This document shows, piece by piece, positions 31,864-39,549 of a stretch of DNA of 44,944 nt (position 1 is its first letter; each line of letters begins with the position of its first letter). Both the position numbers and the translations under genes were made by a program. Source of the DNA: Planctomycetaceae bacterium (GTDB taxonomy: Bacteria; Planctomycetota; Planctomycetia; Planctomycetales; Planctomycetaceae). The notes beneath the pieces are model-generated. The model was not told the origin of the DNA, made no database searches, and worked only from the letters and a program-made list of their open reading frames with translations. Location: contig JAKFUG010000068.1 of the NCBI GenBank assembly GCA_021732785.1, forward strand, positions 1 to 44,944, read 5' to 3'.

Positions 31864-34722
31864 ATGATTTCACGATGTTCGGCGATCCTGATCATGGTGT
31901 TGAGTTCATGCTTTGGAACGGTCGAAGCGAAAGGACCGAAGACGTTGGACATCGTGATTCGCCAGGCCCGCGTGATGGATGGCACCGGGGCACCGTGGTT
32001 TGTCGCGGATGTCGGGGTGAAGGCCGGCAAGATCGTCGAGATCGGCCGTGTCGATTCGGCCGCCGCCGAGCGTGTCATTGACGGCACCGGTCTGATTCTT
32101 GCACCGGGCTTCATCGACATGATGGGCCAGACTGCGACGCCGATGCTCGAAGACCCGACGACCGCGATCAATCTGTTGACGCAGGGCATCACGACCATCA
32201 ACGCGGGGGAAGGCGTGTCTGCGGCTCCGCTCGATGCCGCCGACGAAAAACGCTATGGGTGGACGACGTTCGCGGAGTATTTTCAACTTATCGAACTCCG
32301 CGGCTTGCCGGTGAATGTCGCGCAAACGGTGGGGCATACACAAATCCGTGAACTCGTCCTCGGTGAAGTGAACCGCCGCCCGACAGCGGACGAACTCATC
32401 CGCATGCAGGCCCTCGTCAAAGACGCAATGGAAGCGGGGGCGATCGGACTGTCAACCGCTCTCATCTACCCGCCCGCAGTGTATGCCGAAACGGAAGAAC
32501 TCGTCGCGCTGGCCAAAGTGGCGGGAGCATCCGGTGGCCGCTACTTCACCCACATGCGGAACGAAGGGGACAAGCTGCTCGATGCTATTGACGAGGCGTT
32601 GCAGATTGGTCGCGAAGGGAATTTACCGGTCCACATCTTCCACTTGAAAGCCGCGGGGCAACACAACTGGGGGAAGATGCCCCTGGCGATTGCCCGCATC
32701 AAAGCCGCACGCGGGGCAGGGCAGCAGGTCGCCGCCGACATCTATCCGTACATCAACAACGGTCTCGGCATCGCCGCGTTCATCCACCCGCAGCACTTCG
32801 GCGAGGGGCACGACAAACTCGTTCGTCGTCTCGATGACGCCGAATTACGGGCGACGATTCGCAAAGAAATGGAGACCACCGACGGCTGGGAGAACTGGTT
32901 CCATCACGTCGGTTACGATTGGAACAAAGTCATCATCGGGCAGGCGTCGTCACCGAAGTATGCCCCGCATGTCGGCCAATCGGTCGCGGCCATGGCGAAA
33001 GCCGTCAATGAAGACCCGTGGGAAACATTCTTCCAACTCGTGAAGACCGGGGCGTTCGCGCTGCCGCAGAGCATGAGCGAAGCCAACGTCATTGCGGCGA
33101 TTCAGGAAGAATTCATTTCTTTCTGCACCGATGTTGGACCGGCAGGCGGATCGAGTATTGCGTCCCACCCGCGTGCCTTCGGTGCCTTGCCGCGAGTGAT
33201 GTCGCGGTATGTGCGCGATCTCGGCGCGGTCTCGTGGGAACAGGCGATTTCGCAGGCGTCGGCGGTCGCGGCGAATGAACTGATGGCCTACGACCGCGGC
33301 CGCATTGCCATCGGTCAAGCCGCCGATCTGGTGTTGTTCGATGCGGAGGCGCTTGCCGACAAAGCCAGCTTCTCCAAGCCACACGACTTGGCAGAAGGCG
33401 TGAAGACCGTGCTGGTCAACGGCGTGGTCGTGCTCGACGCGGGAAAATTCACCGGCAAGACACCAGGGCGTGTGCTGCGTGGGCCGGGGTATCGAAAAGA
33501 CCTCGCGCCACACACCGTGATGAACGGATCGAAAGCGACATCAATCCCGCAGATCGATCGTGTGATGGCATCGTTCCTCGAACGGCATCAGGTCCCCGGT
33601 GTGTCGGTCGCGATCACTGACCACGGCCGACTCGTCCACGCAAGCGGTTACGGTTATGCCGATCTCGCCCAGCGCGCGCCGGTCATGCCGACGAGCCTGT
33701 TCCGCATCGCCAGCATCTCGAAACCCATTACAGCGGTCGCGATCATGAAGCTGATCGAACAGGGCAAGTTGAAACTCGACGACAAAGTTTTCGACGTCCT
33801 GCCGTTCGAGCCGCATCTTCGCGAAGGGAAGAAGGTCGATGAACGGCAGCGCGAGATCACCATTCGGCATCTGCTCGAACACCGCGGCGGCTGGGATCGC
33901 GATCTTTCCTTTGATGCCATGTTCAAAGCCGTCGAGTTCGCCAAACTGCTCGGCAAGGAACCGCCCGCCGGTCCGGCCGAAATCATCAAAGTCATGAGCG
34001 GCGCTCCACTCGATTTCACACCAGGCGAACGGTATGCCTATTCCAACTACGGGTACTGTTTGCTGGGCCGCGTGATTGAGAAACTGACCGGGCAGCCGTA
34101 CGGCGAATCCATGACCGAGCAGATTCTCAAGCCGATGGGCATTGATGAAATGAAACTCGGTCACACGCGGTTGGAACAGCGTCAGCCGAATGAAGTGCGG
34201 TACTACGATCCCTTTGCAGGAACCTCCGATTTTGCGGACGATCTCGATCAACGAGTCCCGGCGGCGTATGGCGCGTGGCATCTCGAAGCGATGGACGCCC
34301 ACGGGGCATGGCTGGCCTCAGCGACCGATCTCGCGCGGTTCGCATGCGCTTTTGACGATCCCGCGAAATGCCCGGTGATGAATGCGGCGTCTATCGAGGC
34401 CATGTTCGCGCGGCCACCGGGCCGCGCCGGTCATGACGCCGACGGCAAACCCCTCTCGCAATACTACGCACTGGGCTGGCAGGTCAATGTGAATGGCGAC
34501 GGTGAGAAAATCGCGATGGGACACAGCGGTTCGTTGCCGGGGACCAACACCCGCCTGCGTCGTCAGGCCGATGGTCGCCATGTGGTCGTGCTGTTCAACA
34601 CGCGAACGTCGCCATTGACCGGCCGTGTAGCGGATGCTGCGATGGATGAAATTCTGGCGGTGCTCAAGAGCCTCGAAAAATGGCCGGAGGGCGATTTATT
34701 CCGCGACGAGCGCATCAAGTAA
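31864..34722 (+). CDS. Fusion of D-aminoacylase-like amidohydrolase and serine beta-lactamase-fold domain, exported
   Basis: 952 residues from ATG 31864 (GGGGAAG upstream) with a signal peptide ending GTVEAKG. The frame is open to 31585, but that would cross the nrdR start. The first about 555 residues match N-acyl-D-amino-acid deacylases: TLDIVIRQARVMDGTGAPWFVADV, TQGITTINAGEG, THMRNEGDKLLDAIDEAL (H230), HIFHLKAAGQ (H257, H260) and CTDVG (D423). The usual HxH after PGFID is absent (FIDMMGQTATPM). The remaining about 385 residues are a class C beta-lactamase/esterase fold: S617-ISK620, Y726-SN728 and H887-SG889. A D-amino-acid or peptidoglycan-fragment substrate would link both halves; this is inference. 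Confidence 0.88.
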   Translation: MISRCSAILIMVLSSCFGTVEAKGPKTLDIVIRQARVMDGTGAPWFVADVGVKAGKIVEIGRVDSAAAERVIDGTGLILAPGFIDMMGQTATPMLEDPTTAINLLTQGITTINAGEGVSAAPLDAADEKRYGWTTFAEYFQLIELRGLPVNVAQTVGHTQIRELVLGEVNRRPTADELIRMQALVKDAMEAGAIGLSTALIYPPAVYAETEELVALAKVAGASGGRYFTHMRNEGDKLLDAIDEALQIGREGNLPVHIFHLKAAGQHNWGKMPLAIARIKAARGAGQQVAADIYPYINNGLGIAAFIHPQHFGEGHDKLVRRLDDAELRATIRKEMETTDGWENWFHHVGYDWNKVIIGQASSPKYAPHVGQSVAAMAKAVNEDPWETFFQLVKTGAFALPQSMSEANVIAAIQEEFISFCTDVGPAGGSSIASHPRAFGALPRVMSRYVRDLGAVSWEQAISQASAVAANELMAYDRGRIAIGQAADLVLFDAEALADKASFSKPHDLAEGVKTVLVNGVVVLDAGKFTGKTPGRVLRGPGYRKDLAPHTVMNGSKATSIPQIDRVMASFLERHQVPGVSVAITDHGRLVHASGYGYADLAQRAPVMPTSLFRIASISKPITAVAIMKLIEQGKLKLDDKVFDVLPFEPHLREGKKVDERQREITIRHLLEHRGGWDRDLSFDAMFKAVEFAKLLGKEPPAGPAEIIKVMSGAPLDFTPGERYAYSNYGYCLLGRVIEKLTGQPYGESMTEQILKPMGIDEMKLGHTRLEQRQPNEVRYYDPFAGTSDFADDLDQRVPAAYGAWHLEAMDAHGAWLASATDLARFACAFDDPAKCPVMNAASIEAMFARPPGRAGHDADGKPLSQYYALGWQVNVNGDGEKIAMGHSGSLPGTNTRLRRQADGRHVVVLFNTRTSPLTGRVADAAMDEILAVLKSLEKWPEGDLFRDERIK

Positions 34723-34880
34723 TTCACCAATTTCGCAGTTGAGTCCGAAGAGGCGTTCGGCGAAAATGCCTTGTGGGAATCGAGCCCGGTCCATCCACAC
34801 GGTTCGGCGTCAACATGGAGCATCGTTCCGCCGATGAATCAACGATCCCATGCCCGCAACGATTTGAAAGACCGCTCCCC

Positions 34881-35105
34881 ATGAAGTCTCCCGATTCCGT
34901 CATTTCACATGATCCCGACGTTCTCCACGGAATCGCGGTGTTTGCTGGCACACGGGTTCCGGTACAAACATTGCTCGATTATCTCGAAGCCGGTGACCCA
35001 CTCAACGAGTTCCTGGCCGATTTCCCGAGCGTTTCCCACGAACAAGCGATTGCTGCGCTGAAGCTCGCAAAGCAACTGTTGGTGTCACATGCGCATCCTG
35101 CTTGA
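34881..35105 (+). CDS. DUF433 family antitoxin
   Basis: 74 residues from ATG 34881. It matches DUF433: HDPDVLHGIAVFAGTRVPVQTLLDYLEAGDPLNEFLADFPSVSHEQAIAALKLA, a small winged-helix-like fold typically encoded just before a DUF5615 PIN-like toxin. The 3' end overlaps the start of the toxin frame (35089) by 17 bases, showing translational coupling. The toxin frame is broken, so this gene may be an orphan antitoxin now. An upstream in-frame ATG at 34773 adds non-conserved residues and was not used. Confidence 0.92.
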   Translation: MKSPDSVISHDPDVLHGIAVFAGTRVPVQTLLDYLEAGDPLNEFLADFPSVSHEQAIAALKLAKQLLVSHAHPA

Positions 35106-35414
35106 CGAATGCGTCCCTCGACGACTGGAGCGAGAACTCGTCGAACACGATGTCAGCACGGTCTTCGAGATGGGCTGGTCGGGAAAGAAAAACGGGGAAT
35201 TACTGCAGCATCGGCAGCATCGGCAGCATTCGTGGTTTTGATCACCGTCGACCAGAACCTCCGCTATCAACAAAATCTGTTGGCCATGAGATTGGCCGCC
35301 ATCGTGCTCATCGCGCCGACCAACCGACTTGCTGATCTTTGTCCGCTGATCCCCTCTGTCGAGCGAACATTACTGTCCATTGCGGCTGGCGACATCATCG
35401 AGATTGCTCAATAA
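35089..35414 (+). pseudogene. DUF5615 PIN-like toxin, frameshifted at a 9-base tandem repeat
   Basis: The first frame (35089-35241) reads MRILLDECVPRRLERELVEH, then DVSTVFEMGWSGKKNGELL, the conserved N-terminal half with its acidic Asp-Glu pair, then loses similarity (QHRQHRQHSWF) and stops. The C-terminal half continues one base back: FVVLITVDQNLRYQQNLLAMR and ANRLADLCPL-like sequence to the stop at 35414. The switch falls at CAGCATCGG repeated 2.7 times at 35206-35229. A one-base loss (or two-base gain) there fits. No slippery heptamer is evident, so programmed frameshifting is unlikely. The toxin is probably inactive. Confidence 0.85.
35206..35229 (+). repeat. Short tandem repeat of CAGCATCGG in the toxin gene
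   Basis: Two full copies and a six-base partial copy in a row, exactly where the DUF5615 reading frame changes. Slippage in such a tract changes length by nine bases and would keep frame, so an additional single-base change is needed. Confidence 0.85.
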
Positions 35415-35449
35415 ATTCTGCGCGTTCCACCAGGAATTAGACTCCATTT

Positions 35450-37120
35450 ATGTCCGGTCTTGAATACACCAAAATCGCCCGCGGCACGGTTTACGATCCC
35501 GCAAACGGCATCGATGGGCAGGTGCGCGACCTGTGGATCGCCGACGGCAAGATCGTTGAACCGCCGACGGATCCGACTGTCCGGCCGGTGCGCGTCATTG
35601 ATGCGACTGCACTGGTGGTGATGCCCGGCGGGATCGACATGCACTGTCATATCGCCGGATCGAAGGTGAACGTCGCGCGGAAAATGCGCCCGGAAGAAAA
35701 ACGCAACGGAGCGGTCCTGCATCGGTCGCACAACACCCGCAGCGGCACGATGGGCAGCGTTCCCAGCACTTTTGCAACGGGGTACAAGTACGCCGGGTTG
35801 GGGTACACCACAGCGTTCGATGCCGCAATTCCGCCGCTCGGGGCGCGTCACGCCCATGAAGAATTCGACGACACGCCGTGCCTCGACAAAGGCTTTTTCG
35901 TCCTGATGGGGAACAATCACTATGTGATGCAGTCCCTGCAAAAGAACGAGCCGGAGAAGTTGAAGGCCTTCATCGGCTGGCTGCTGTCCTCCACGAAGGG
36001 GTTCGCACCGAAACTCGTCAATCCCGGCGGTGTGGAAGTCTGGAAGTGCCGTCAGGGGGGCAACGTCACGGGTCTCGACCAGCATGTCGATTACTTCGAT
36101 GTCACGCCCCGGCAGATTATCCGCGGAGTCGCCCAAGCGGCAAATGAGTTGGGATTGCCGCATCCGGTCCACATTCACTGCAACAATCTCGGCATGCCCG
36201 GCAACTGGACGACCACGCTGGAAACGATGCAGGCGCTCGAAGGGCATCGCGGCCACATCACGCATGCGCAGTTCCACAGTTACGGCGGCGGCGACGCAGA
36301 CGAAAACACATTCAACAGCAAGGTGGTCCAACTTGCGGAATATGTGAATGCGCACGCCAACATCACCGTCGACGTCGGTCAGGTGCTGTTCGGTTCGACC
36401 ACCAGCATGACCGGCGATGGACCCGTCGGATATTATCTGTCGAAAATCTACGGTGGAAAATGGTTCAGCAGCGATACCGAAATGGAAGCCGGCTGCGGCA
36501 TCACGCCCATCAAGTACAAGAACAAATCGCTGGTCCATGCGCTGCAATGGGCCATCGGTCTCGAATGGTACCTGCTCGTCAACGATCCGTGGCGCGTGGT
36601 GATGAGTACCGATCATCCCAACGGCGGTTCATTCCTGGCGTACCCGCAAATCATCCGTTTGCTGATGGACCGCACTTACCGGCAGGACATTCTCAACACC
36701 TGCCATCCGCTGGTGCGCGAGCGGTCCACGCTCGGCGATCTGACGCGCGAGTACACGCTCAACGACATCGCCATTATCACTCGCGCCGGGCCGGCCCGCA
36801 TTCTCGGTCTGAAACACAAAGGCCATCTCGGACCGGGGGCAGATGCCGACATTACCATCTACACGCCGCACGAGAACAAAGAGACGATGTTCGAGTTGCC
36901 GCGGATGGTGATCAAGTCGGGCCGGATCATCGTGGAGCAGGGCGAAATCCGCGACCCGCTGATGGGCAAGACACTGCATGTGGAAGCCGACTATGATCGC
37001 GGCGTCGAGCTCGACATCCAGGCCTGGTTTGAGAAACACTATTCGATCCAGTGGCGAAATTACCCGGTGGATGCCAGTTGCATTCACGAATCGTGCGTGG
37101 TGCCAACGGTGGGTTCGTGA
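35450..37120 (+). CDS. fhcA: Formylmethanofuran dehydrogenase / hydrolase complex subunit A
   Basis: 556 residues, an amidohydrolase fold. Motifs: MPGGIDMHCHIAGSKVN (H65xH67), the SGTMGSVPSTFATGYKYAGLGYTTAFDAA segment specific to FwdA/FhcA, HIHCNNLGMPGNWTTTLETM, HITHAQFHSYGG, and STDHPNGGSFLAYP near the C-terminus (probable metal-ligand Asp). In bacteria with methanopterin-linked C1 metabolism, FhcA hydrolyses the formyl group of formylmethanofuran analogues to formate within the FhcABCD complex. fhcD lies about 1.4 kb downstream on the same strand; fhcB and fhcC are not in the window. AGGA lies about 14 bases before the ATG. Confidence 0.93.
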   Translation: MSGLEYTKIARGTVYDPANGIDGQVRDLWIADGKIVEPPTDPTVRPVRVIDATALVVMPGGIDMHCHIAGSKVNVARKMRPEEKRNGAVLHRSHNTRSGTMGSVPSTFATGYKYAGLGYTTAFDAAIPPLGARHAHEEFDDTPCLDKGFFVLMGNNHYVMQSLQKNEPEKLKAFIGWLLSSTKGFAPKLVNPGGVEVWKCRQGGNVTGLDQHVDYFDVTPRQIIRGVAQAANELGLPHPVHIHCNNLGMPGNWTTTLETMQALEGHRGHITHAQFHSYGGGDADENTFNSKVVQLAEYVNAHANITVDVGQVLFGSTTSMTGDGPVGYYLSKIYGGKWFSSDTEMEAGCGITPIKYKNKSLVHALQWAIGLEWYLLVNDPWRVVMSTDHPNGGSFLAYPQIIRLLMDRTYRQDILNTCHPLVRERSTLGDLTREYTLNDIAIITRAGPARILGLKHKGHLGPGADADITIYTPHENKETMFELPRMVIKSGRIIVEQGEIRDPLMGKTLHVEADYDRGVELDIQAWFEKHYSIQWRNYPVDASCIHESCVVPTVGS

Positions 37121-37140
37121 GAGACGAGTCGGGGAATGGG

Positions 37141-37863
37141 ATGATGAGCTCAATCAACGATCTTTTATCGAGGATTGAAACCGCCCGGATGTGGAGTTAC
37201 TTCCACAAAGACTGGTTGTTGCAAATCCGTGAATCTCTGCGCGAGCAATTATCTGCGGACTATCGCGTCTTTGTCGAATCGGAAGCCGTGCTGATTACGC
37301 CGGATTCGACCGACCCGATCATAAAAGTCATGCCGGACGTTGCGGTAACCGCGCCAATGGGGTTGCCAGAATCGCTGAAAAGCGCGTTTCCGCCTGACGG
37401 AACGGTCGCCACGATTGACGCCGACGAACCCTTTGATGTCGACACACAGTATTCGTTGATAATTCGTCGCGCACCGGAGAATTACGTGGTTGCCGCGGTC
37501 GAGTTACTGTCTCCGTCCAACAAAGGTGTAGGCAATCGACTCGATGAAGAGGCGCACCTTCGCAAACGGGATGCGTATCTCCACGCCGGGGTCAACCTCA
37601 TGGAGATTGATGCCTTGCTCAAAGGAAGACGGATTCTGCCAGACCCCATCGCGTCGTTAGCGACCTACGAACGTCTCGCCTGGACGATGCAGTACGATGT
37701 CGGCCGGCGACGATATCGCGGCTGGGGTTGGAATCAGTCGGACCCATTGCCCGTGCTGAATTGGCAGATCGACCTCCGCGCCATGGTCCGCATCGATTTG
37801 GCGCGCACTGCCGAACAAGCGGCAGCCTTTAACGACTGGGATCATTTTCCCATTCAAACCTGA
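37141..37863 (+). CDS. DUF4058 family protein
   Basis: 240 residues from ATG 37141. DUF4058 features are clear: IIKVMPDVAVTAP (PDV motif), an AAVELLSPSNKGVGNRLDEEAHLRKRDAYLHAGVNLMEIDALLKGRRI block (E, PSNK, KR and EID), and a C-terminal PLPVLNWQIDLRAMV. The PD...ELxSPxNK...EID arrangement recalls nuclease-fold PD-(D/E)XK proteins, but no activity is established. The family is expanded in planctomycetes and cyanobacteria. It lies 20 bases after fhcA and 28 bases before the OsmC gene, apparently in one transcript; a functional link to C1 metabolism is not implied by the family. Confidence 0.88.
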   Translation: MMSSINDLLSRIETARMWSYFHKDWLLQIRESLREQLSADYRVFVESEAVLITPDSTDPIIKVMPDVAVTAPMGLPESLKSAFPPDGTVATIDADEPFDVDTQYSLIIRRAPENYVVAAVELLSPSNKGVGNRLDEEAHLRKRDAYLHAGVNLMEIDALLKGRRILPDPIASLATYERLAWTMQYDVGRRRYRGWGWNQSDPLPVLNWQIDLRAMVRIDLARTAEQAAAFNDWDHFPIQT

Positions 37864-37891
37864 CAAACACGAATCATCATCGAGGCTTTGC

Positions 37892-38404
37892 ATGAATGAC
37901 CAGCAACTTCGGGCCGTACAGGCTCCCTTGAAAGATCGTTATCGCGCCGATCCAGAGTCGGCAAAAAAGACGCTGCGCGTGCAGGGGACCCTCGATCTCG
38001 AACGGATCGCCTGTCGCATTGAAACCGGTCGCGGACCGGTGACCGAAGCGGGATTGCATCCGATGGCGGGGGGCGACCGCAGCTTCGCATGCTCCGCGGA
38101 TATGTTGCTGGAAGCCCTCATCGGTTGCGCCGGGGTGACGCTGTGTGCCGTCGCCACGGCCATGACGATTCCCATCACGGCCGGGACCATCGTGGCCGAA
38201 GGGGACGTCGATTTCCGGGGCACGCTCGGTATCAGCAAAGATGTTCCCATCGGCTTCATGGCGATCCGGTTGATCATCGAGTTGCAAACCACGGCGGACG
38301 ATGCCGTGCTGGAAAAGCTCGCGAAACTGACCGAGCGGTATTGCGTCGTCGCGCAGTCCTTGTCCGAAGCCGCCCGGCCGACGGTGACCATTCGCCGCGT
38401 GTGA
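37892..38404 (+). CDS. OsmC family protein
   Basis: 170 residues. The OsmC/Ohr core is visible: FACSADMLLEALIGCAGVTLCAVATAMTIPITAGTIVAEGDVDFRG, with a redox Cys in GCAGV, and a second Cys in ERYCVVAQSLSE, the two-Cys arrangement of peroxidase-type OsmC proteins. These typically detoxify organic hydroperoxides or act on thiols. It sits between the DUF4058 gene and fhcD, with 73 bases to the latter. In planctomycetes OsmC genes are seen near C1-transfer genes, so a formaldehyde or oxidative link is possible but unproven. Confidence 0.9.
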   Translation: MNDQQLRAVQAPLKDRYRADPESAKKTLRVQGTLDLERIACRIETGRGPVTEAGLHPMAGGDRSFACSADMLLEALIGCAGVTLCAVATAMTIPITAGTIVAEGDVDFRGTLGISKDVPIGFMAIRLIIELQTTADDAVLEKLAKLTERYCVVAQSLSEAARPTVTIRRV

Positions 38405-38477
38405 GCGATGGCTTTGTCCGGACCTTGCCGAGCCGATACACTGGGCATCCCTCACGAATCACACCCCGGATGTGTCG

Positions 38478-39404
38478 ATGACCGCCGAACCTGCTGCGAC
38501 ACCCCCGATGTTATCGTTGCACGGTGTCGAGATCGTCGACACGTTCGCCGAAGCGTTCCCGATCAAAGCCGCGCGGCTGCTCATCACCGCGGCCAATCTG
38601 AAATGGGCCCGGACCGCGGCAACGGTGATGTGCGGCAATGCCACGAGCGTGATTGCGTGCGATGTGGAAGCGGCGATCGAACGCGAGTTGTCGACGGACG
38701 AAACACCCGATGGTCGCCCCGGCGTCTCCGTCCTCGTCTTTGGTTTCAGTGTCGATGCCCTCGGAAAAGCCGTGCAAAGCCGCGTTGGACAATGCGTTCT
38801 CACATGCCCAACGACCGCGTGTTACAACGGCATCTTCAATTGTCCGAAAGAAAAACGCATCCGCATCGGAGGCGCGCTCCGTTACTTCGGCGACGGCTTC
38901 CAGAAAGCGAAAAAACTCGAAGACCGGCGTTATTGGCGCATCCCGGTGATGGACGGCGAATTTCTCTGCGAAGACTATTTTGGCACCGTGACCGGCGTCG
39001 CGGGGGGGAATCTGATCCTCTGCGGGACCAATGTCTCCTCCACGCTCCTCGCCACGGAAGCCGCCGTGGAGGCCATCCGCACTGGTCGTGATGTCGCGCT
39101 GCCATTTCCCGGTGGCCTGGTTCGCTCCGGCAGCAAGGTCGGTTCACGCTATCCCAAACTGAAGGCCAGCACGAACGATGCCTACTGCCCCACACTCCGC
39201 GGCGTCACGACCACGGAACTGCCGGACGGTTGCCAGGCGGTCTACGAAATCGTGATCGACGGTCTCAGCTACGACGCCGTGAAAGCCGCCATGCGCCGCG
39301 GTCTCCACGCCTCCGCTCGGCAACCGGGCGTGCTCCGCATCACCGCAGGCAACTACGGCGGGAAACTCGGCAAACACCATTACTATCTGCGCGAGTTGCT
39401 GTGA
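38478..39404 (+). CDS. fhcD: Formylmethanofuran--tetrahydromethanopterin N-formyltransferase
   Basis: 308 residues from ATG 38478; GTG at 38472 is an alternative. Clear Ftr/FhcD sequence: GVEIVDTFAEAFPIKAARLLITAANLKWARTAATVMCGNATSVIACD at the N-terminus, RPGVSVLVFGFS, VLTCPTTACYNGIF, LRYFGDGFQ, RIPVMDGEFLCEDYFG, GGNLILCGTN, and RITAGNYGGKLGKHHYYLRELL at the C-terminus. It transfers the formyl group between tetrahydromethanopterin and a methanofuran analogue, linking C1 carriers to the FhcA hydrolase encoded upstream. The carrier in planctomycetes is inferred from the enzyme family. Confidence 0.96.
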   Translation: MTAEPAATPPMLSLHGVEIVDTFAEAFPIKAARLLITAANLKWARTAATVMCGNATSVIACDVEAAIERELSTDETPDGRPGVSVLVFGFSVDALGKAVQSRVGQCVLTCPTTACYNGIFNCPKEKRIRIGGALRYFGDGFQKAKKLEDRRYWRIPVMDGEFLCEDYFGTVTGVAGGNLILCGTNVSSTLLATEAAVEAIRTGRDVALPFPGGLVRSGSKVGSRYPKLKASTNDAYCPTLRGVTTTELPDGCQAVYEIVIDGLSYDAVKAAMRRGLHASARQPGVLRITAGNYGGKLGKHHYYLRELL

Positions 39405-39410
39405 TTCAAA

Positions 39411-39498
39411 GTAGCCCTGTCGCTCCGCGACAGGAAAGCCGGTCGTTTCGGAGATCGTTCGTGAAATCGGCTATCCTGTCGCGGAGCGACAGGGCTAC
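39411..39498. repeat. Family C inverted-pair repeat, copy 2
   Basis: Arms 39411-39434 and 39475-39498 are perfect reverse complements (GTAGCCCTGTCG core with an internal 7-bp palindrome CCTGTCG/CGACAGG). The 40-base spacer starts AAAGCCGGTCGTTT and ends ATCGGCTAT; AGCCGG...GTTT and ATCGGCT recur in the spacer of copy 3 at 44090-44201, so the ends of the spacer are also conserved. It lies between fhcD and the symporter gene. Confidence 0.9.
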
Positions 39499-39549
39499 TT
39501 TAAGGCGACAATCATCATTTTCTGGCAACTCGCCGCTGTAAATCTTCCC

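Noticed and set aside
35175-35229. Programmed -1 frameshift in the DUF5615 toxin
   Set aside because: The A-rich tract before the break (GAAAAAC) is not a canonical slippery heptamer in this frame, and the homology switch occurs later, at the 9-base repeat.
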